DNA of 64,000 nt from Pseudomonas sp. MPC6 (GCF_006094435.1 NZ_CP034783.1:3437001-3501000), one strand, 5' to 3'; counted from the stretch's first letter, positions 1-10,085 are shown. Notes: generated by a model not told the origin, from the letters alone. Made by a program: numbers and translations.

Positions 1-238
1 CATGGCTGTGACCCTGGAAATGTTGCGCCGCGGTCGGCACCTGAGCCTGGAAGACTGCTTCGCCCTTGAGCTGCACCTGGACCGGCAGTGGTTCGCGCGC
101 GGCGACCTGATCGAAGGCGTGCGCGCCTTGCTGATCGACAAAGACAAGAGCCCGCGCTGGAACCCGCCGACCTTGCAGGCGCTGGACGCCGGGCACGTCG
201 CGAGTTTTTTCAGCGGGTTCGACCCAAGCCGGAGCTGA
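1..238 (+). CDS. 3-hydroxyisobutyryl-CoA hydrolase, C-terminal part (partial, runs off left edge)
   Basis: Only about the last 78 residues of a crotonase-fold protein are in the window; the reading frame is open to the first base. The visible tail has the pattern D-L-I-E-G-V-R-A-L-L-I-D-K-D followed by a P-x-W-x-P stretch, typical of the C-terminus of 3-hydroxyisobutyryl-CoA hydrolases of valine degradation rather than of plain enoyl-CoA hydratases. That enzyme releases 3-hydroxyisobutyrate from its CoA ester in the cytoplasm. The next gene starts three bases after the stop and encodes a likely isobutyryl-CoA dehydrogenase, so the two probably belong to one valine operon continuing leftward. 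Identity rests on the tail and the neighbour only. Confidence 0.7.
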   Translation, partial: MAVTLEMLRRGRHLSLEDCFALELHLDRQWFARGDLIEGVRALLIDKDKSPRWNPPTLQALDAGHVASFFSGFDPSRS

Positions 239-241
239 GCC

Positions 242-1393
242 ATGCACGATATCGAATTGAGCGAAGAACAAGTCATGATCCGCGACATGGCCCGGGACTT
301 TGCCCGCGGCGAAATCGCGCCCCACGCCAAGGCCTGGGAAAAGGCCGGCTGGATCGACGATGGCCTGGTCGCGAAAATGGGCGAACTGGGCCTGCTGGGC
401 ATGGTGGTGCCCGAAGAATGGGGCGGCACCTATGTCGACTACGTCGCCTACGCCCTGGCCGTGGAAGAAATCTCTGCCGGCGACGGCGCCACCGGCGCGC
501 TGATGAGCATCCACAACTCGGTGGGCTGCGGACCGGTGCTGAACTACGGCAGCGAAGAACAGAAACAGACCTGGCTGCCGGACCTGGCGAGCGGCCAGGC
601 CATCGGCTGCTTCTGCCTGACCGAACCCCAGGCCGGTTCCGAAGCCCACAACCTGCGCACCCGCGCCGAATTGCTCGATGGCCAGTGGGTCATCAACGGC
701 GCCAAGCAATTCGTCAGCAACGGCAAACGGGCGAAACTGGCGATTGTCTTTGCGGTGACCGATCCGGATCTGGGCAAACGCGGCATTTCGGCGTTCCTGG
801 TGCCCACGGACACGGCAGGTTTCATCGTCGACCGCACCGAACACAAGATGGGCATCCGTGCTTCCGATACCTGCGCGGTGACCCTGAACAACTGCACGAT
901 CCCCGAAGCCAACCTGCTCGGCGAACGCGGCAAAGGCCTGGCCATCGCCCTGTCGAACCTCGAAGGGGGCCGCATCGGGATTGCCGCGCAGGCGTTGGGG
1001 ATTGCGCGTGCGGCGTTTGAAGCGGCGCTGGCCTATTCGCGGGATCGGGTGCAGTTCGACAAACCGATCATCGAGCACCAGAGCATTGCCAATATGCTGG
1101 CCGATATGCACACGCGCCTGAACGCGGCGCGGTTGCTGATCCTGCATGCCGCGCGCCTGCGCAGTGCCGGCAAGCCTTGCCTGTCGGAGGCCTCACAGGC
1201 GAAGCTGTTTGCCTCGGAAATGGCCGAGAAGGTCTGTTCGTCGGCGATGCAGATTCACGGCGGGTATGGGTATCTGGAGGATTACCCGGTGGAGCGTTAT
1301 TACCGGGATGCGCGGATCACGCAGATTTATGAAGGGTCGAGCGAGATACAGCGGATGGTGATTGCCCGCGAACTGAAAAATTATCTGGTGTGA
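242..1393 (+). CDS. Acyl-CoA dehydrogenase, probably isobutyryl-CoA dehydrogenase
   Basis: A 383-residue FAD-dependent acyl-CoA dehydrogenase of normal length. Visible signatures are the substrate/FAD motif [11 protein letters not shown] near residue 125, the A-I-V-F-A-V-T-D-P segment, the C-terminal Q-I-H-G-G-Y-G-Y motif and I-Y-E-G-S-S-E-I-Q, which carries the catalytic glutamate. It would oxidise a short branched acyl-CoA and pass electrons to ETF. The start sits three bases after the preceding hydrolase stop, with GGAGC just upstream. Pairing with a 3-hydroxyisobutyryl-CoA hydrolase favours isobutyryl-CoA as substrate; this is inference from context. A REP pair follows the stop. Confidence 0.85.
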   Translation: MHDIELSEEQVMIRDMARDFARGEIAPHAKAWEKAGWIDDGLVAKMGELGLLGMVVPEEWGGTYVDYVAYALAVEEISAGDGATGALMSIHNSVGCGPVLNYGSEEQKQTWLPDLASGQAIGCFCLTEPQAGSEAHNLRTRAELLDGQWVINGAKQFVSNGKRAKLAIVFAVTDPDLGKRGISAFLVPTDTAGFIVDRTEHKMGIRASDTCAVTLNNCTIPEANLLGERGKGLAIALSNLEGGRIGIAAQALGIARAAFEAALAYSRDRVQFDKPIIEHQSIANMLADMHTRLNAARLLILHAARLRSAGKPCLSEASQAKLFASEMAEKVCSSAMQIHGGYGYLEDYPVERYYRDARITQIYEGSSEIQRMVIARELKNYLV

Positions 1394-1403
1394 TGCCCTA
1401 AAG

Positions 1404-1469
1404 CTTCGCTGGCAAGCCAGCTCCTACAGGGGAATGCGTACCCCTGTAGGAGCTGGCTTGCCAGCGAAA
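1404..1469. repeat. REP pair (inverted, compact)
   Basis: Two copies of the GTAGGAGCTGGCTTGCCAGC palindrome in opposite orientation separated by about 10 bases, lying between two convergent genes. The pair could fold into one long hairpin and may end transcription from both sides. Confidence 0.9.
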
Positions 1470-1489
1470 GCGTCCGCAAGAACGCTACA

Positions 1490-2263
1490 TCACTTCCCTT
1501 TGAATTCAGCCTCACGCTTGGCAATAAACGCCGCCATCCCTTCCTTCTGATCCTGCGTCGCAAACGCCGCATGGAACACCCGACGCTCAAAGCGCACGCC
1601 TTCCGACAGGCTCACTTCAAAGGCGCGGTTGACGCTCTCCTTGACCATCATCGCAATCGGCAGCGACTTCGCGGCAATCTTGGCCGCGACTTTCAGTGCT
1701 TCTTCCAGCAGTTCATCCGCCGGTACGATCCGCGCGACGATCCCGCAACGCTCGGCTTCCACCGCGTCGATCAGGCGGCCGCTGAGGCACATTTCCATGG
1801 CCTTGGCCTTGCCCACGGCGCGGGTCAGGCGCTGGGTGCCGCCCATGCCCGGGAGCACGCCAAGGTTGATTTCCGGTTGACCGAACTTCGCGTTGTCACC
1901 CGCCAGGATGAAATCGCACATCAACGCCAGCTCACAACCACCGCCCAAGGCAAAACCGTTGACCGCGGCGATGATCGGCTTGCGGCGGTTGGCCACGCGG
2001 TCGCTGTCGCTGAACAGATCGTCAAGGTAGATCTGCGGGTAGGTCAGCTCGGCCATTTCCTTGATGTCGGCGCCGGCGGCGAAGGCTTTTTTCGAGCCGG
2101 TCAGCACGATGCAGCCGATATTCGAGTCGGCCTCCAGGCCGTCGAGGGCCTGGTTCAGTTCGCTGACGATCTGCGCATTCAACGCGTTCAACGCCTGCGG
2201 ACGGTTGAGGGTAATCAAGCCCACGCGACCCTGGGTTTCCAGCAAAATCGTTTCGTAACTCAT
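1490..2263 (-). CDS. Enoyl-CoA hydratase (short-chain, crotonase family)
   Basis: A 257-residue crotonase of standard length. Both catalytic glutamates are recognisable: one in A-L-G-G-G-C-E-L near residue 110 and one twenty residues later in F-G-Q-P-E-I-N-L-G, followed by P-G-M-G-G-T-Q-R-L. It hydrates a 2-enoyl-CoA; in this operon the likely substrate is tiglyl-CoA from isoleucine or another short enoyl-CoA. It is the last gene of a leftward operon; the acyl-CoA dehydrogenase gene ends 12 bases upstream of its ATG. The order synthetase, SDR, thiolase, dehydrogenase, hydratase matches P. putida PP_2213-2217 as I recall it. Confidence 0.88.
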   Translation of the reverse strand: MSYETILLETQGRVGLITLNRPQALNALNAQIVSELNQALDGLEADSNIGCIVLTGSKKAFAAGADIKEMAELTYPQIYLDDLFSDSDRVANRRKPIIAAVNGFALGGGCELALMCDFILAGDNAKFGQPEINLGVLPGMGGTQRLTRAVGKAKAMEMCLSGRLIDAVEAERCGIVARIVPADELLEEALKVAAKIAAKSLPIAMMVKESVNRAFEVSLSEGVRFERRVFHAAFATQDQKEGMAAFIAKREAEFKGK

Positions 2264-2275
2264 GTATGACTCCGT

Positions 2276-3403
2276 TTATAGATTGCGCGAAATGACCATG
2301 CGCTGAATATCGCTGGTGCCTTCGTAGATCTGGCAGACACGCACGTCGCGATAGATCCGCTCCAAAGGGAAATCGTTCAAATAACCGTAACCGCCAAGGG
2401 TTTGCAAGGCCGATGAGCATACCTTCTCGGCCATTTCCGAGGCGAACAGTTTGGCCATCGATGCTTCGACCAAGGCCGGTTTGCCGCTGTCACGCAGCGC
2501 TGCAGCGTAATGCACCATCTGCCGGGCCACGGCGATCTGGGTGGCCATATCCGCCAGGCGGAACGCTACGGCCTGGTGTTCAATGATCGGCTTGCCGAAG
2601 CTCTCGCGCTCGCGGGCATAGTCGCGGGCCGCTTCGAACGCGGCACGGGCCATGCCCACCGATTGCGAGGCGATGCCGACACGGCCGCCTTCGAGGTTGG
2701 CCAGGGCGATCCGATACCCTTCGCCCTCCTCGCCCAGACGGTTGGCCAGCGGCACTTTCACGTCTTCGAACAGAATCTGGCAGGTGTCGGACGCGTGCTG
2801 ACCCAGCTTGTCCTCGACCCGTGCGACTTTGTAGCCTGGCGAGTCGGTCGGCACGATGAACGCGCTGATGCCACGCTTGCCGGCAGCCGGATCAGTCACG
2901 GCGAAGACGATCACCACCCCGGCGTTTTGCCCCGACGTGATGAACTGCTTGCAGCCGTTGAGCACGTAATGGTCGCCGTTCAGCCTGGCGCGGGTTTTCA
3001 GGCCACTGGCATCGGAGCCAGCCTGGGGTTCGGTCAGGGCGAAGGCACCCAGCATCGCGCCGCTGGCCAGCGGTTTGAGGAAGCGCTCTTTCTGCTCGTC
3101 GTTGCCGTACTTGAGGATCGGCACGCAGCCCACCGAGTTGTGTACGCTCATGATGGTCGAGCAGGACCCGTCACCGGCGGCGATTTCCTCCAGGGCCATG
3201 GCGTAGGCCAGGTAACCGGTGTCGCAACCGCCCCACTCTTCCGGCACCAGCATGCCGAAGAAGCCCAGCTGTGCCATCTCGCCGATGGCTTCCTTGGGGA
3301 AGCGGTGTTCGCGGTCCCATTCTGCGGCGAACGGTTTCAGCCGTTCCTCGGCGAACTGCCGGGCCATATCGCGGATTTGTTGTTGGTCGTCATTGGGGAT
3401 CAT
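2276..3403 (-). CDS. Acyl-CoA dehydrogenase, probably 2-methylbutyryl/short-chain acyl-CoA
   Basis: A 375-residue acyl-CoA dehydrogenase. The [10 protein letters not shown] motif near residue 124 and the [12 protein letters not shown] motif with the catalytic glutamate near the C-terminus are intact, as is the L-G-G-Y-G-Y loop. It should introduce the alpha,beta double bond into a short straight or 2-methyl-branched acyl-CoA. It is the second last gene of the beta-oxidation operon. It resembles the dehydrogenase at 242-1393 over its whole length, but the two belong to different operons. Exact substrate is inferred from neighbours. Confidence 0.87.
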   Translation of the reverse strand: MIPNDDQQQIRDMARQFAEERLKPFAAEWDREHRFPKEAIGEMAQLGFFGMLVPEEWGGCDTGYLAYAMALEEIAAGDGSCSTIMSVHNSVGCVPILKYGNDEQKERFLKPLASGAMLGAFALTEPQAGSDASGLKTRARLNGDHYVLNGCKQFITSGQNAGVVIVFAVTDPAAGKRGISAFIVPTDSPGYKVARVEDKLGQHASDTCQILFEDVKVPLANRLGEEGEGYRIALANLEGGRVGIASQSVGMARAAFEAARDYARERESFGKPIIEHQAVAFRLADMATQIAVARQMVHYAAALRDSGKPALVEASMAKLFASEMAEKVCSSALQTLGGYGYLNDFPLERIYRDVRVCQIYEGTSDIQRMVISRNL

Positions 3404-3439
3404 GGCCAGTCCTTAAAAAATAAGCCGAATGCGAAAATC

Positions 3440-3531
3440 TGTAGGAGCTGGCTTGCCAGCGAAGAGGCCGTGTCAGTCGACATTAATGTTGAATGACACA
3501 CCGCATTCGCTGGCAAGCCAGCTCCTACAGG
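3440..3531. repeat. REP pair inside the beta-oxidation operon
   Basis: Two inverted GTAGGAGC...GCCAGCGAA elements with a spacer of about 45 bases, located between the thiolase and the acyl-CoA dehydrogenase genes, which are both on the minus strand. As an intra-operon element it may attenuate or stabilise transcript segments. Confidence 0.9.
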
Positions 3532-3545
3532 GATTGGTGTCAGCC

Positions 3546-4739
3546 TCAGTACAGGCATTCCACGGCCATGGCCGTCGCTTCACCGCCACCGATGCAGATC
3601 GCCGCAACACCACGCTTCAGGCCTTTCTGGCGCAGGGCCGAGAGCAGGGTCACGAGGATCCGCGCACCGGACGCACCGATCGGGTGACCCAGGGCGCAAG
3701 CGCCGCCGTGCACGTTGATCTTCTCGTGGGGGATTTCCAGTTTGGTCATGGTCACCAGGCTGACCACGGCGAAGGCTTCGTTGACTTCCACCAGATCGAC
3801 TTCGTCCAGGGACCAGCCGGTTTTCTGCATCAGTTTCTTGATCGCGCCCACCGGAGCCACCGGGAACAAGCCCGGGGTATCGGCAAACGCGGCGTGGCCG
3901 TGAATCACCGCCAAGGGTTTCAGGCCGCGCTTCTCGGCTTCGGAACGGCGCATCAGCACCAGTGCCGCGGCGCCGTCGGAGATCGAACTGGAGTTTGCCG
4001 CAGTGACCGTGCCACCGTCGCGGAACGCCGGTTTCAGCGAGGCGATCTTGTCCAGCCTGGCTTTCGGCGGCTGCTCGTCGTGGCTGATCAGCACCTGCTC
4101 TTTGCCGACAGTCACGGTGAGCGGCACGATCTCGTCCTTGAAGCTGCCGTCCTTGATCGCCTGCTGTGCGCGGGTGGTCGAGGCAATGGCAAACGCGTCC
4201 TGGGCTTCACGGGTGAAACCGTGGGTTTCGGCGCAATCCTCGGCGAAGGTGCCCATCAAGCGGCCCTTGTCATAGGCGTCTTCCAGGCCGTCGAGGAACA
4301 TGTGGTCGAGTACGCGACCGTGGCCCATGCGGTAACCGCTGCGCGCGCGGTCCAGCAGGTACGGCGCGTTGGACATGCTTTCCATGCCGCCGGCGACCAC
4401 CACCTCGGCGCTGCCGGCCACCAGCATGTCATGCGCAAGAATGGCCGCTTCCATGCCCGAGCCGCACATCTTGTTCAGGGTGGTGCAGCGGGTCGATTTG
4501 TCCAGGCCGGCGCCGAGGGCGGCCTGCCGTGCAGGCGCCTGGCCGAGGCCGGCGGGCAGTACGCAGCCAAACAGCACTTCTTCAACCGCATCCGGCGCAA
4601 TACCGGCGCGTTCAACCGCGGCCTTGATCGCTGCCGCACCGAGTTGCGGTGCGGTCAGGCTTTTCAGTTCGCCCTGGAACCCGCCCATCGGGGTGCGGAC
4701 GGCGCTGACGATAACAATTGGATCGTTGGCAATAGTCAT
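3546..4739 (-). CDS. Acetyl-CoA C-acyltransferase (thiolase)
   Basis: A 397-residue thiolase with all three signatures: active-site cysteine in L-N-K-M-C-G-S-G-M-E near residue 90, the G-A-C-A-L-G-H-P-I-G-A-S-G segment with the catalytic histidine, and the C-terminal C-I-G-G-G-E-A-T-A loop with the second cysteine. It cleaves a 3-ketoacyl-CoA to acetyl-CoA plus a shortened acyl-CoA; in this operon 2-methylacetoacetyl-CoA giving acetyl-CoA and propionyl-CoA is the expected reaction. It is the counterpart of the P. putida gene called fadAx. It lies 12 bases after the SDR gene stop and before an intra-operon REP pair. Confidence 0.9.
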   Translation of the reverse strand: MTIANDPIVIVSAVRTPMGGFQGELKSLTAPQLGAAAIKAAVERAGIAPDAVEEVLFGCVLPAGLGQAPARQAALGAGLDKSTRCTTLNKMCGSGMEAAILAHDMLVAGSAEVVVAGGMESMSNAPYLLDRARSGYRMGHGRVLDHMFLDGLEDAYDKGRLMGTFAEDCAETHGFTREAQDAFAIASTTRAQQAIKDGSFKDEIVPLTVTVGKEQVLISHDEQPPKARLDKIASLKPAFRDGGTVTAANSSSISDGAAALVLMRRSEAEKRGLKPLAVIHGHAAFADTPGLFPVAPVGAIKKLMQKTGWSLDEVDLVEVNEAFAVVSLVTMTKLEIPHEKINVHGGACALGHPIGASGARILVTLLSALRQKGLKRGVAAICIGGGEATAMAVECLY

Positions 4740-4751
4740 GACAAATCCTCT

Positions 4752-5516
4752 TTACTTGGCGGCCATGCGCAAGGCGCCGTCGAGACGGATCACCTCGCCA
4801 TTGAGCATGCTGTTTTCAATGATATGCCTGACCAGGCCGGCATACTCGTCCGGTTTGCCCAGGCGCGGCGGAAACGGCACGCCGGCGGCCAGCGACGCGC
4901 GGACTTCCGGAGTCATGCCAGCCATCATCGGCGTTTCGAAAATCCCCGGGGCGATGGTCATCACGCGGATGCCGAAGCGCGCCAGTTCACGGGCGGCGGG
5001 CAAGGTCAGGCTGACGATCGCGCCTTTGGAGGCCGCATAGGCGGCCTGGCCGATCTGGCCATCGTATGCCGCTGCGGAGGCGGTGTTGATGATCACCCCG
5101 CGCTCGCCATCGGCATCCGCTTCGGTCTCGGCAATCGCCGCCGCCGCCAGGCGCAGCATGTTGAAGCTGCCGATCAGGTTGACGTTGATCACCTGGCTGA
5201 AATTGGCCAGCACATGCGGGCCGGTCTTGCCGAGGATTTTCTCGCCACGCACGATGCCGGCGCAGTTGACCAGGCCATTGAGCCCGCCGAACGCCTTGAC
5301 CGTGGCCTGCACCGCGGCTTCGGCCGCCGCTTCGCTGCTGATATCGGCCACCACGCTGTGCGCGCCCAGACGTTGCGCCTGAGCGGCAACCGCCTCGGCG
5401 TTCATGTCCACCAGCATGACTTTTGCACCGGCCGCGACCAGCATTTCAGCGGTGGCGGCACCGAGACCGGACGCACCGCCGGTGACGAGAAAAACCTTGT
5501 TTGCGATCTGCATCAT
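4752..5516 (-). CDS. SDR-type 3-hydroxyacyl-CoA dehydrogenase
   Basis: A 254-residue short-chain dehydrogenase with the V-T-G-G-A-S-G-L-G nucleotide-binding motif at the N-terminus, N-C-A-G-I in the middle and Y-A-A-S-K-G-A as the catalytic Tyr/Lys motif. It resembles type II 3-hydroxyacyl-CoA (2-methyl-3-hydroxybutyryl-CoA) dehydrogenases and corresponds to P. putida fadB2x. I start it at the ATG at 5516 (M-M-Q-I-A-N-K), not at the longer open frame to 5651: the extra residues overlap the synthetase gene and are unlike this family. The start lies 13 bases after the synthetase stop. Confidence 0.87.
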   Translation of the reverse strand: MMQIANKVFLVTGGASGLGAATAEMLVAAGAKVMLVDMNAEAVAAQAQRLGAHSVVADISSEAAAEAAVQATVKAFGGLNGLVNCAGIVRGEKILGKTGPHVLANFSQVINVNLIGSFNMLRLAAAAIAETEADADGERGVIINTASAAAYDGQIGQAAYAASKGAIVSLTLPAARELARFGIRVMTIAPGIFETPMMAGMTPEVRASLAAGVPFPPRLGKPDEYAGLVRHIIENSMLNGEVIRLDGALRMAAK

Positions 5517-5529
5517 GGTGTCCTTGGAT

Positions 5530-7194
5530 TCAAGCTGAAGGGTTCTTCGCCGCAGCCTCTTGAGCCTTGGCGATCTCCTGGTTGCGCAAGATAAAGCGCT
5601 GCAACTTGCCGCTTGGGGTTTTCGGCAACTCGCTGACAAATTCGATTTCACGGGGGTATGAGTGCGCGGCCAGGCGCTTGCGCACGTGTTGGCGCAGTTC
5701 TTCGGCCAACTCCGGCTCCGGGCGGTATTGCGCGCTGAGCACCACGAAGGCTTTGACCAGTTCGGTGCGCTCCGGGTCGGGTTTGCCGACCACCGCGGCT
5801 TCGACCACCGCCGGGTGTTCGATCAGCGCGCTTTCGACGTCGAACGGGCCGACCCGGTAGCCGGAGGTGGTGATCACATCGTCACTGCGGCCGACGAAGC
5901 TGATGCTGCCGTCCGGGTTCCACTCGACGGTGTCGCCGCTCAGGTAATAGTTGCCGACGAAAGCCTTGGTCGGCGCACCTTCGTAACCGCCGAACCAGCA
6001 CATCGGCGACTGGGTGCGATCGATGGCCAGGATGCCTGGTTGGCCGACGCCGAGTTCCTTGTATTCCTCGTCCAGCACCACGACGCGATGGCCCGGCGAG
6101 GCGAATCCGGCGGCGCCCATGTGGATCGGATGCTCCAGGCCATGGTGATTGCACAGCACCATGCCCAGTTCGGTCTGGCCGTAATGATCGTGGATCACCA
6201 CGCCGAGGTTGTCGGCGAACCAGCGGATCACTTCCGGGTTCAGCGGCTCGCCGGCACTGCTGACGATGCGCAGCTTGCCCTTGATCGAGCGGGCGAACTC
6301 GTTGCCACCGGCGATCAACAGGCGATAGGCGGTCGGCGAGCCGGTGAGGTTGGTGATCGCGTATTTGTTGATCACCCGGCAGGTGCTTTCGAGGGTGAAC
6401 GGACCATCGTAGAAGGTGATCGGGTGGCCCATTGACATCGGCCCGGTGACACCGAAATAGATGCCATAGGCCCAGCCCGGATCGGCGACGTTCCAGAACG
6501 CATCTTCAGGGCGCAAGTCCACGGCGTCACGGGTGTAGCTCTGGAAGGCAACGATGGCCTTGAGCGGCACCGACAGCGCTTTGGACGGGCCGGTGGTGCC
6601 CGAGGTGAACATCAGCAGGAACGGGTCTTCGCCGGTCAGCAGCACCGGTTCGCACAGGGAGGAATAATTGGCCAGTTCGGCCCAGAGACTGTAATCGCCC
6701 CGGACGATGCCCTGGCCCTTGGGGCCGGCAACGGTGACGATGGTCGGACAGTCGGCCACTTCACTCAGTTTCGAGCGATTGACCGAGTCGGTGACCACCA
6801 CTTTGGCGCCGGAGCTGCTCAGGCGGTGTTCGATGGCCTTGGGGCCGAACGCGGTGAACAACGGCTGATAGACCGCGCCGATGCGCCAGGTGGCGAACAC
6901 GGTGATCAGCAACTCGATGTTACGCGGCAGCAGGCCGGCGACCTTGTCGCCCTTCTTCACGCCCTGGGCCAACAGAAAATTGGCGAATCGCGCCGCCTTG
7001 TCCTGCAAGTCGCTGAAGGTGTAAGTCGCGCTGGCGCCGTCGCGGCCTTCCCAGAACAGCGCGATGCGCCCCGGCAAGGCATGCCGGTCGCAACACTCGA
7101 CACAGGCGTTGAGGGCCGTCAAATCGCCCGCGAGTGCGGCGTCGACGGTGTGCTGGTAATCGAACTGTGACGTGGCAGACAAGTAATCGCGCAT
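5530..7194 (-). CDS. AMP-binding acyl-CoA synthetase
   Basis: A 554-residue ANL-superfamily adenylate-forming enzyme. The P-loop-like motif [12 protein letters not shown] is near residue 190, Y-G-Q-T-E-L-G near 340, the hinge/core [12 protein letters not shown] near 440, and the C-terminal lysine in [10 protein letters not shown] near 525. It activates a short or branched carboxylate with ATP and CoA for the downstream beta-oxidation genes. It is the first enzyme gene of the leftward operon, preceded by a long REP inverted repeat and then the AraC regulator gene. Similar to the P. putida synthetase of this operon. Confidence 0.88.
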   Translation of the reverse strand: MRDYLSATSQFDYQHTVDAALAGDLTALNACVECCDRHALPGRIALFWEGRDGASATYTFSDLQDKAARFANFLLAQGVKKGDKVAGLLPRNIELLITVFATWRIGAVYQPLFTAFGPKAIEHRLSSSGAKVVVTDSVNRSKLSEVADCPTIVTVAGPKGQGIVRGDYSLWAELANYSSLCEPVLLTGEDPFLLMFTSGTTGPSKALSVPLKAIVAFQSYTRDAVDLRPEDAFWNVADPGWAYGIYFGVTGPMSMGHPITFYDGPFTLESTCRVINKYAITNLTGSPTAYRLLIAGGNEFARSIKGKLRIVSSAGEPLNPEVIRWFADNLGVVIHDHYGQTELGMVLCNHHGLEHPIHMGAAGFASPGHRVVVLDEEYKELGVGQPGILAIDRTQSPMCWFGGYEGAPTKAFVGNYYLSGDTVEWNPDGSISFVGRSDDVITTSGYRVGPFDVESALIEHPAVVEAAVVGKPDPERTELVKAFVVLSAQYRPEPELAEELRQHVRKRLAAHSYPREIEFVSELPKTPSGKLQRFILRNQEIAKAQEAAAKNPSA

Positions 7195-7343
7195 TGCCAG
7201 AATCCCTGTGTCTTCTTATTAGGTTGGGGGGAACCGTAAGTAACAGGGAAATAGTCGCTCTGTGCGGGGAGCGGGACAATAGTCAAAGCTATCAAGTTGT
7301 GTGACTGGTTTGGCCAAGATCCAAAGGATGTGTTGCCTGGACT

Positions 7344-7446
7344 GACGCCTTCGCTGGCAAGCCAGCTCCTACAGTAATTGGCGTTGATCACACATTTCAT
7401 GTACGCCGCAAAACCCTGTAGGAGCTGGCTTGCCAGCGAAGGCGTC
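7344..7446. repeat. REP pair with unusually long perfect arms
   Basis: An inverted repeat whose arms run about 31 bases each, from GACGCCTTCGCTGGC through CTCCTACAG on the left to the complementary stretch ending GAAGGCGTC on the right, around a spacer of about 41 bases. It sits between the AraC regulator stop and the acyl-CoA synthetase start, both on the minus strand. Confidence 0.92.
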
Positions 7447-7470
7447 AGGCCAGGCACCGCAAAGTCCGAA

Positions 7471-8487
7471 TCAGCCAGCCTCGTTAAGAATCAAACTCCG
7501 GTAATGCCCCGGATTCGACCCCGACCACTTGCGAAACGCCTTGTAGAACGAGCTGGTATCGGCAAACCCCAGACGCGTGGCAATCTCGGCAAAGCTGATG
7601 GCCGGCTCGGCCAGCCACACGATCGCCAACTCCTTGCGCACGCTGTCCTTGAGGCCCTGATAGGTCTGCCCTTCTTCGGCCAGGCGCCGGCGCAAGGTCG
7701 AGGCCGACATGCACAGCTGCTGCGCCAGCGCCTCGGTCTCGGGCCAGCGTTCGGCCGGCAATTGCCGTAAATCGTGCTTGATCCGGCTGGCCAGGCTTTC
7801 CGGGTCGCGGTACTTGACCAGGATATTGGCCGGGGCGTGCGCCAGGAAACGCTTGAGTTCTTCAGGGCTGCGCTTGATCGGCAAATCCAGGCATTCGGCG
7901 GAGAAGATCATTCGCGTGCGCGGCCGATCAAAACGCAGGTTTTCCGAGAACATCACCTGGTAGTCATCGCAGAAGTCCGGTTGCGCGCAGCGCAGTTCGA
8001 TGGCCAGGATCGGAATCCGCCGCCCCGCCAGCCAGCAGGCCACGCCGTGAACGATCATCCAGTAGGTAAAATAGGTGAAGGCCCGACGCGGGTCCTGGTC
8101 GTCCTCCAGCAGCACGATCTCCGCCAAGCTTTGCTGGCGCACCAATTGTGCGGGCAGGTGTTCCAGCATCAGCGACAGAAAACCCAGGCCCGAGGTCAGG
8201 CCGGCGGCCAGGCTCGGTTGGACCATGGAGCAACGACAGAGAAACTCCAGGCTGCCGGATTTGAGTTTGCGCGGGTCCATGCCAAAAAACTCGTCATCCC
8301 GGCGCCGGGCCAGCAATCGCCACAGGCGCGCATACGCAGTGGCCGGGACACGGGCGTCGGCGGTCTGCAGCAGTGCCGGATCGATGCCGACCTTGTCCAG
8401 CACCTCTTCGGTGGCAGCGCCCGGGGCGCAACTTTGCAGCAGCGCTTCACGCACCAGCTGCATGGAAATGGTGTCTTTTTCCGACAT
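7471..8487 (-). CDS. AraC/XylS-family transcriptional regulator
   Basis: A 338-residue regulator. The N-terminal two thirds look like the arabinose-binding-like domain of OruR/ArgR-type AraC proteins, with M-V-Q-P-S and A-Y-A-R-L-W early in the chain. The C-terminal hundred residues carry two helix-turn-helix units, with M-S-A-S-T-L-R-R-R-L and I-A-T-R-L-G-F-A-D-T-S-S-F-Y-K-A-F-R-K-W. It lies directly upstream of the short-chain/branched acyl-CoA operon in the same direction and is the obvious candidate regulator of it. Its ATG immediately follows the stop codon of the PssA-type gene without a gap, so the two may be cotranscribed. The inducer is unknown. Confidence 0.87.
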   Translation of the reverse strand: MSEKDTISMQLVREALLQSCAPGAATEEVLDKVGIDPALLQTADARVPATAYARLWRLLARRRDDEFFGMDPRKLKSGSLEFLCRCSMVQPSLAAGLTSGLGFLSLMLEHLPAQLVRQQSLAEIVLLEDDQDPRRAFTYFTYWMIVHGVACWLAGRRIPILAIELRCAQPDFCDDYQVMFSENLRFDRPRTRMIFSAECLDLPIKRSPEELKRFLAHAPANILVKYRDPESLASRIKHDLRQLPAERWPETEALAQQLCMSASTLRRRLAEEGQTYQGLKDSVRKELAIVWLAEPAISFAEIATRLGFADTSSFYKAFRKWSGSNPGHYRSLILNEAG

Positions 8488-9831
8488 TTAGAGAATCCGG
8501 TAGAGCAACCGCTCGATCCGCACCCTGCTCACGCGCTTGAGAAACTTGGCCACCGCCGGCGGGTATTCCAGCAGTGTGTCCAGCGCCTGATAGCGCTCGA
8601 TGCGGCGGGTGTGCTGGAAAATCTCGTCCAGTTCTTTTTGCCGCGGCTCAAGCAATTCACCGTTGGGGTCATCGATCAGCAGCGCGTTTTCCAGGTCCAG
8701 ACGGAATGCCCGCGGGTTGAGATTGTTGCCGGTCAACAAGGTGTAACGCTGATCGATCCACATGCCTTTGAGGTGGTAGGTGTTGTCGCCGTCCTTCCAC
8801 AGGTGCAGGTTCAACAGACCGCTGTCGATGCTGCGATGATGCCGCTTGGCGAAGCGCCGCAGGCTGATTTCGTACAGGTACGGCAGCGCCGCGATCACCT
8901 TGAACGGTTCGCTCGGCGGGATGTAGAAATCGTTGGCGGTCTTGTCCCCGACCACGATGTCGATTTTCACCCCTCGCGCCAGTGCCCGGTTGATTTCCCG
9001 GGTGACGGCCAGCGGCAGGTTGAAGTACGGCGTACAGATGGTCAGTTGATGCCGGGCACTGGCGATCAACTCGCAAATCACCCGGCTCAACGGATTGTTC
9101 TTGCCCACGCCGAGCAACGGGCTGACGGTCAAGCCGTCTTTGACGGTAGTGCCTGTGGTGGTGTCGTACGCCGCGTGCTTGAGGCGGCTGCGCAGGTCAC
9201 CGATGTCGTTGCGCAGGCTGCGGGTGGTCGGCAGATTCGGCAGGTCCAGGCGATGCACCGCCTTGGAGGCCATCAGGCCATGCTGGATCAGATGCTGCAT
9301 CGAATCGGCCAGCGCGCTGTTGTGCAGCAGGTGATAACGGTCGTAGCGGTATTTGTCGAACTTGTGCAGATAGACGTTGTTCAGACTGGCGCCGCTGTAG
9401 ATTACGCAGTCGTCGATCACAAAACCCTTCAAATGCAGGACGCCGAACAGCTCTCGGGTCTGTACGGGAACGCCGTACACCGGAACCACGCTGTCGCGGG
9501 TACGGGTGGTTTCCTGATACCAGGCGGAGTTGCCCGGCTGCTTGCCGGCGCCTATCAAGCCACGCTGGGCACGCAGCCAGTCGACGACCACCACCACGTC
9601 CAGCTCCGGACGCGCCAGTTTGGCGGCGTGCAAGGCATCGAGGATTTCCTGGCCCGCTTCGTCCTGCTGCAGGTAGAGCGCGACGATATAGATGCGCCGG
9701 GTCGCCTGGGCGATTTTTTCCAGCAGGCAACGGCGGAATTCGGCAGCGCCTGAGAGGATAGTGACGGCATCGGCGGTCAGCGGAAAACTGCGCAGTTTGG
9801 GCAGCAGAGAGCGTTTGAAAAGCGACGGCAT
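8488..9831 (-). CDS. pssA: CDP-diacylglycerol-serine O-phosphatidyltransferase, PLD-type
   Basis: A 447-residue phospholipase-D-superfamily protein, near the 451 residues of E. coli PssA. Two HKD motifs are visible: H-L-K-G-F-V-I-D-D near residue 140 and H-L-K-G-M-W-I-D-Q near 360, each followed by the S/T-G-x-N type segment (Y-S-G-A-S-L-N-N, L-T-G-N-N-L-N-P). It should make phosphatidylserine for phosphatidylethanolamine synthesis at the membrane. I use the ATG at 9831 (M-P-S-L-F-K-R-S); the frame is open to 10002, but that extension is low-complexity and overlaps a DNA tandem repeat. Homology to cardiolipin synthases is an alternative. Confidence 0.82.
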   Translation of the reverse strand: MPSLFKRSLLPKLRSFPLTADAVTILSGAAEFRRCLLEKIAQATRRIYIVALYLQQDEAGQEILDALHAAKLARPELDVVVVVDWLRAQRGLIGAGKQPGNSAWYQETTRTRDSVVPVYGVPVQTRELFGVLHLKGFVIDDCVIYSGASLNNVYLHKFDKYRYDRYHLLHNSALADSMQHLIQHGLMASKAVHRLDLPNLPTTRSLRNDIGDLRSRLKHAAYDTTTGTTVKDGLTVSPLLGVGKNNPLSRVICELIASARHQLTICTPYFNLPLAVTREINRALARGVKIDIVVGDKTANDFYIPPSEPFKVIAALPYLYEISLRRFAKRHHRSIDSGLLNLHLWKDGDNTYHLKGMWIDQRYTLLTGNNLNPRAFRLDLENALLIDDPNGELLEPRQKELDEIFQHTRRIERYQALDTLLEYPPAVAKFLKRVSRVRIERLLYRIL

Positions 9832-9892
9832 AGGGCTCGCAATGGGTCGAATCCGAAGAGGTTGAGAGCTTACACCATGGATGGGGTTGGGT

Positions 9893-9967
9893 CTTGCTTG
9901 AGCCTTGCTTGAGCCTTGCTTGAGCCTTGCTTGAGCCTTGTTTGGGTTTGTTTGGGTTTGTTTGGGT
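9893..9967. repeat. Short tandem repeats upstream of pssA
   Basis: Four exact copies of an 11-base unit CTTGCTTGAGC at 9893-9936 are followed by three copies of a 10-base unit TTGTTTGGGT at 9938-9967. They lie in the leader of the PssA-type gene. Unit lengths are not multiples of three, which argues against the tract being translated and for length variation affecting only the leader. Confidence 0.9.
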
Positions 9968-9986
9968 TTTGATGGTGTCTGTTCTG

Positions 9987-10058
9987 GCGCCTTCGCTGGC
10001 AAGCCAGCTCCTACAGGTGATCGCGTTCCCCTGTAGGAGCTGGCTTGCCAGCGAAGGC
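9987..10058. repeat. REP pair (inverted, compact)
   Basis: Two opposed GTAGGAGCTGGCTTGCCAGC elements with arms extended to GGCGCC/GGCG-like ends and a spacer of about 12 bases, between the divergent pssA and DUF1348 genes. Confidence 0.9.
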
Positions 10059-10085
10059 AATTTCATAGGCGACAACACTATCAGC

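Noticed and set aside
3429..5594. 721-residue plus-strand frame across the thiolase and SDR genes
   Set aside because: It is antisense to well-supported genes with intact catalytic motifs and arises from GC-biased codon use.
9832..10002. Long N-terminal extension of the PssA-type protein
   Set aside because: The extra residues are low-complexity K/Q/N/T from the DNA repeats, and the protein is full length from 9831.
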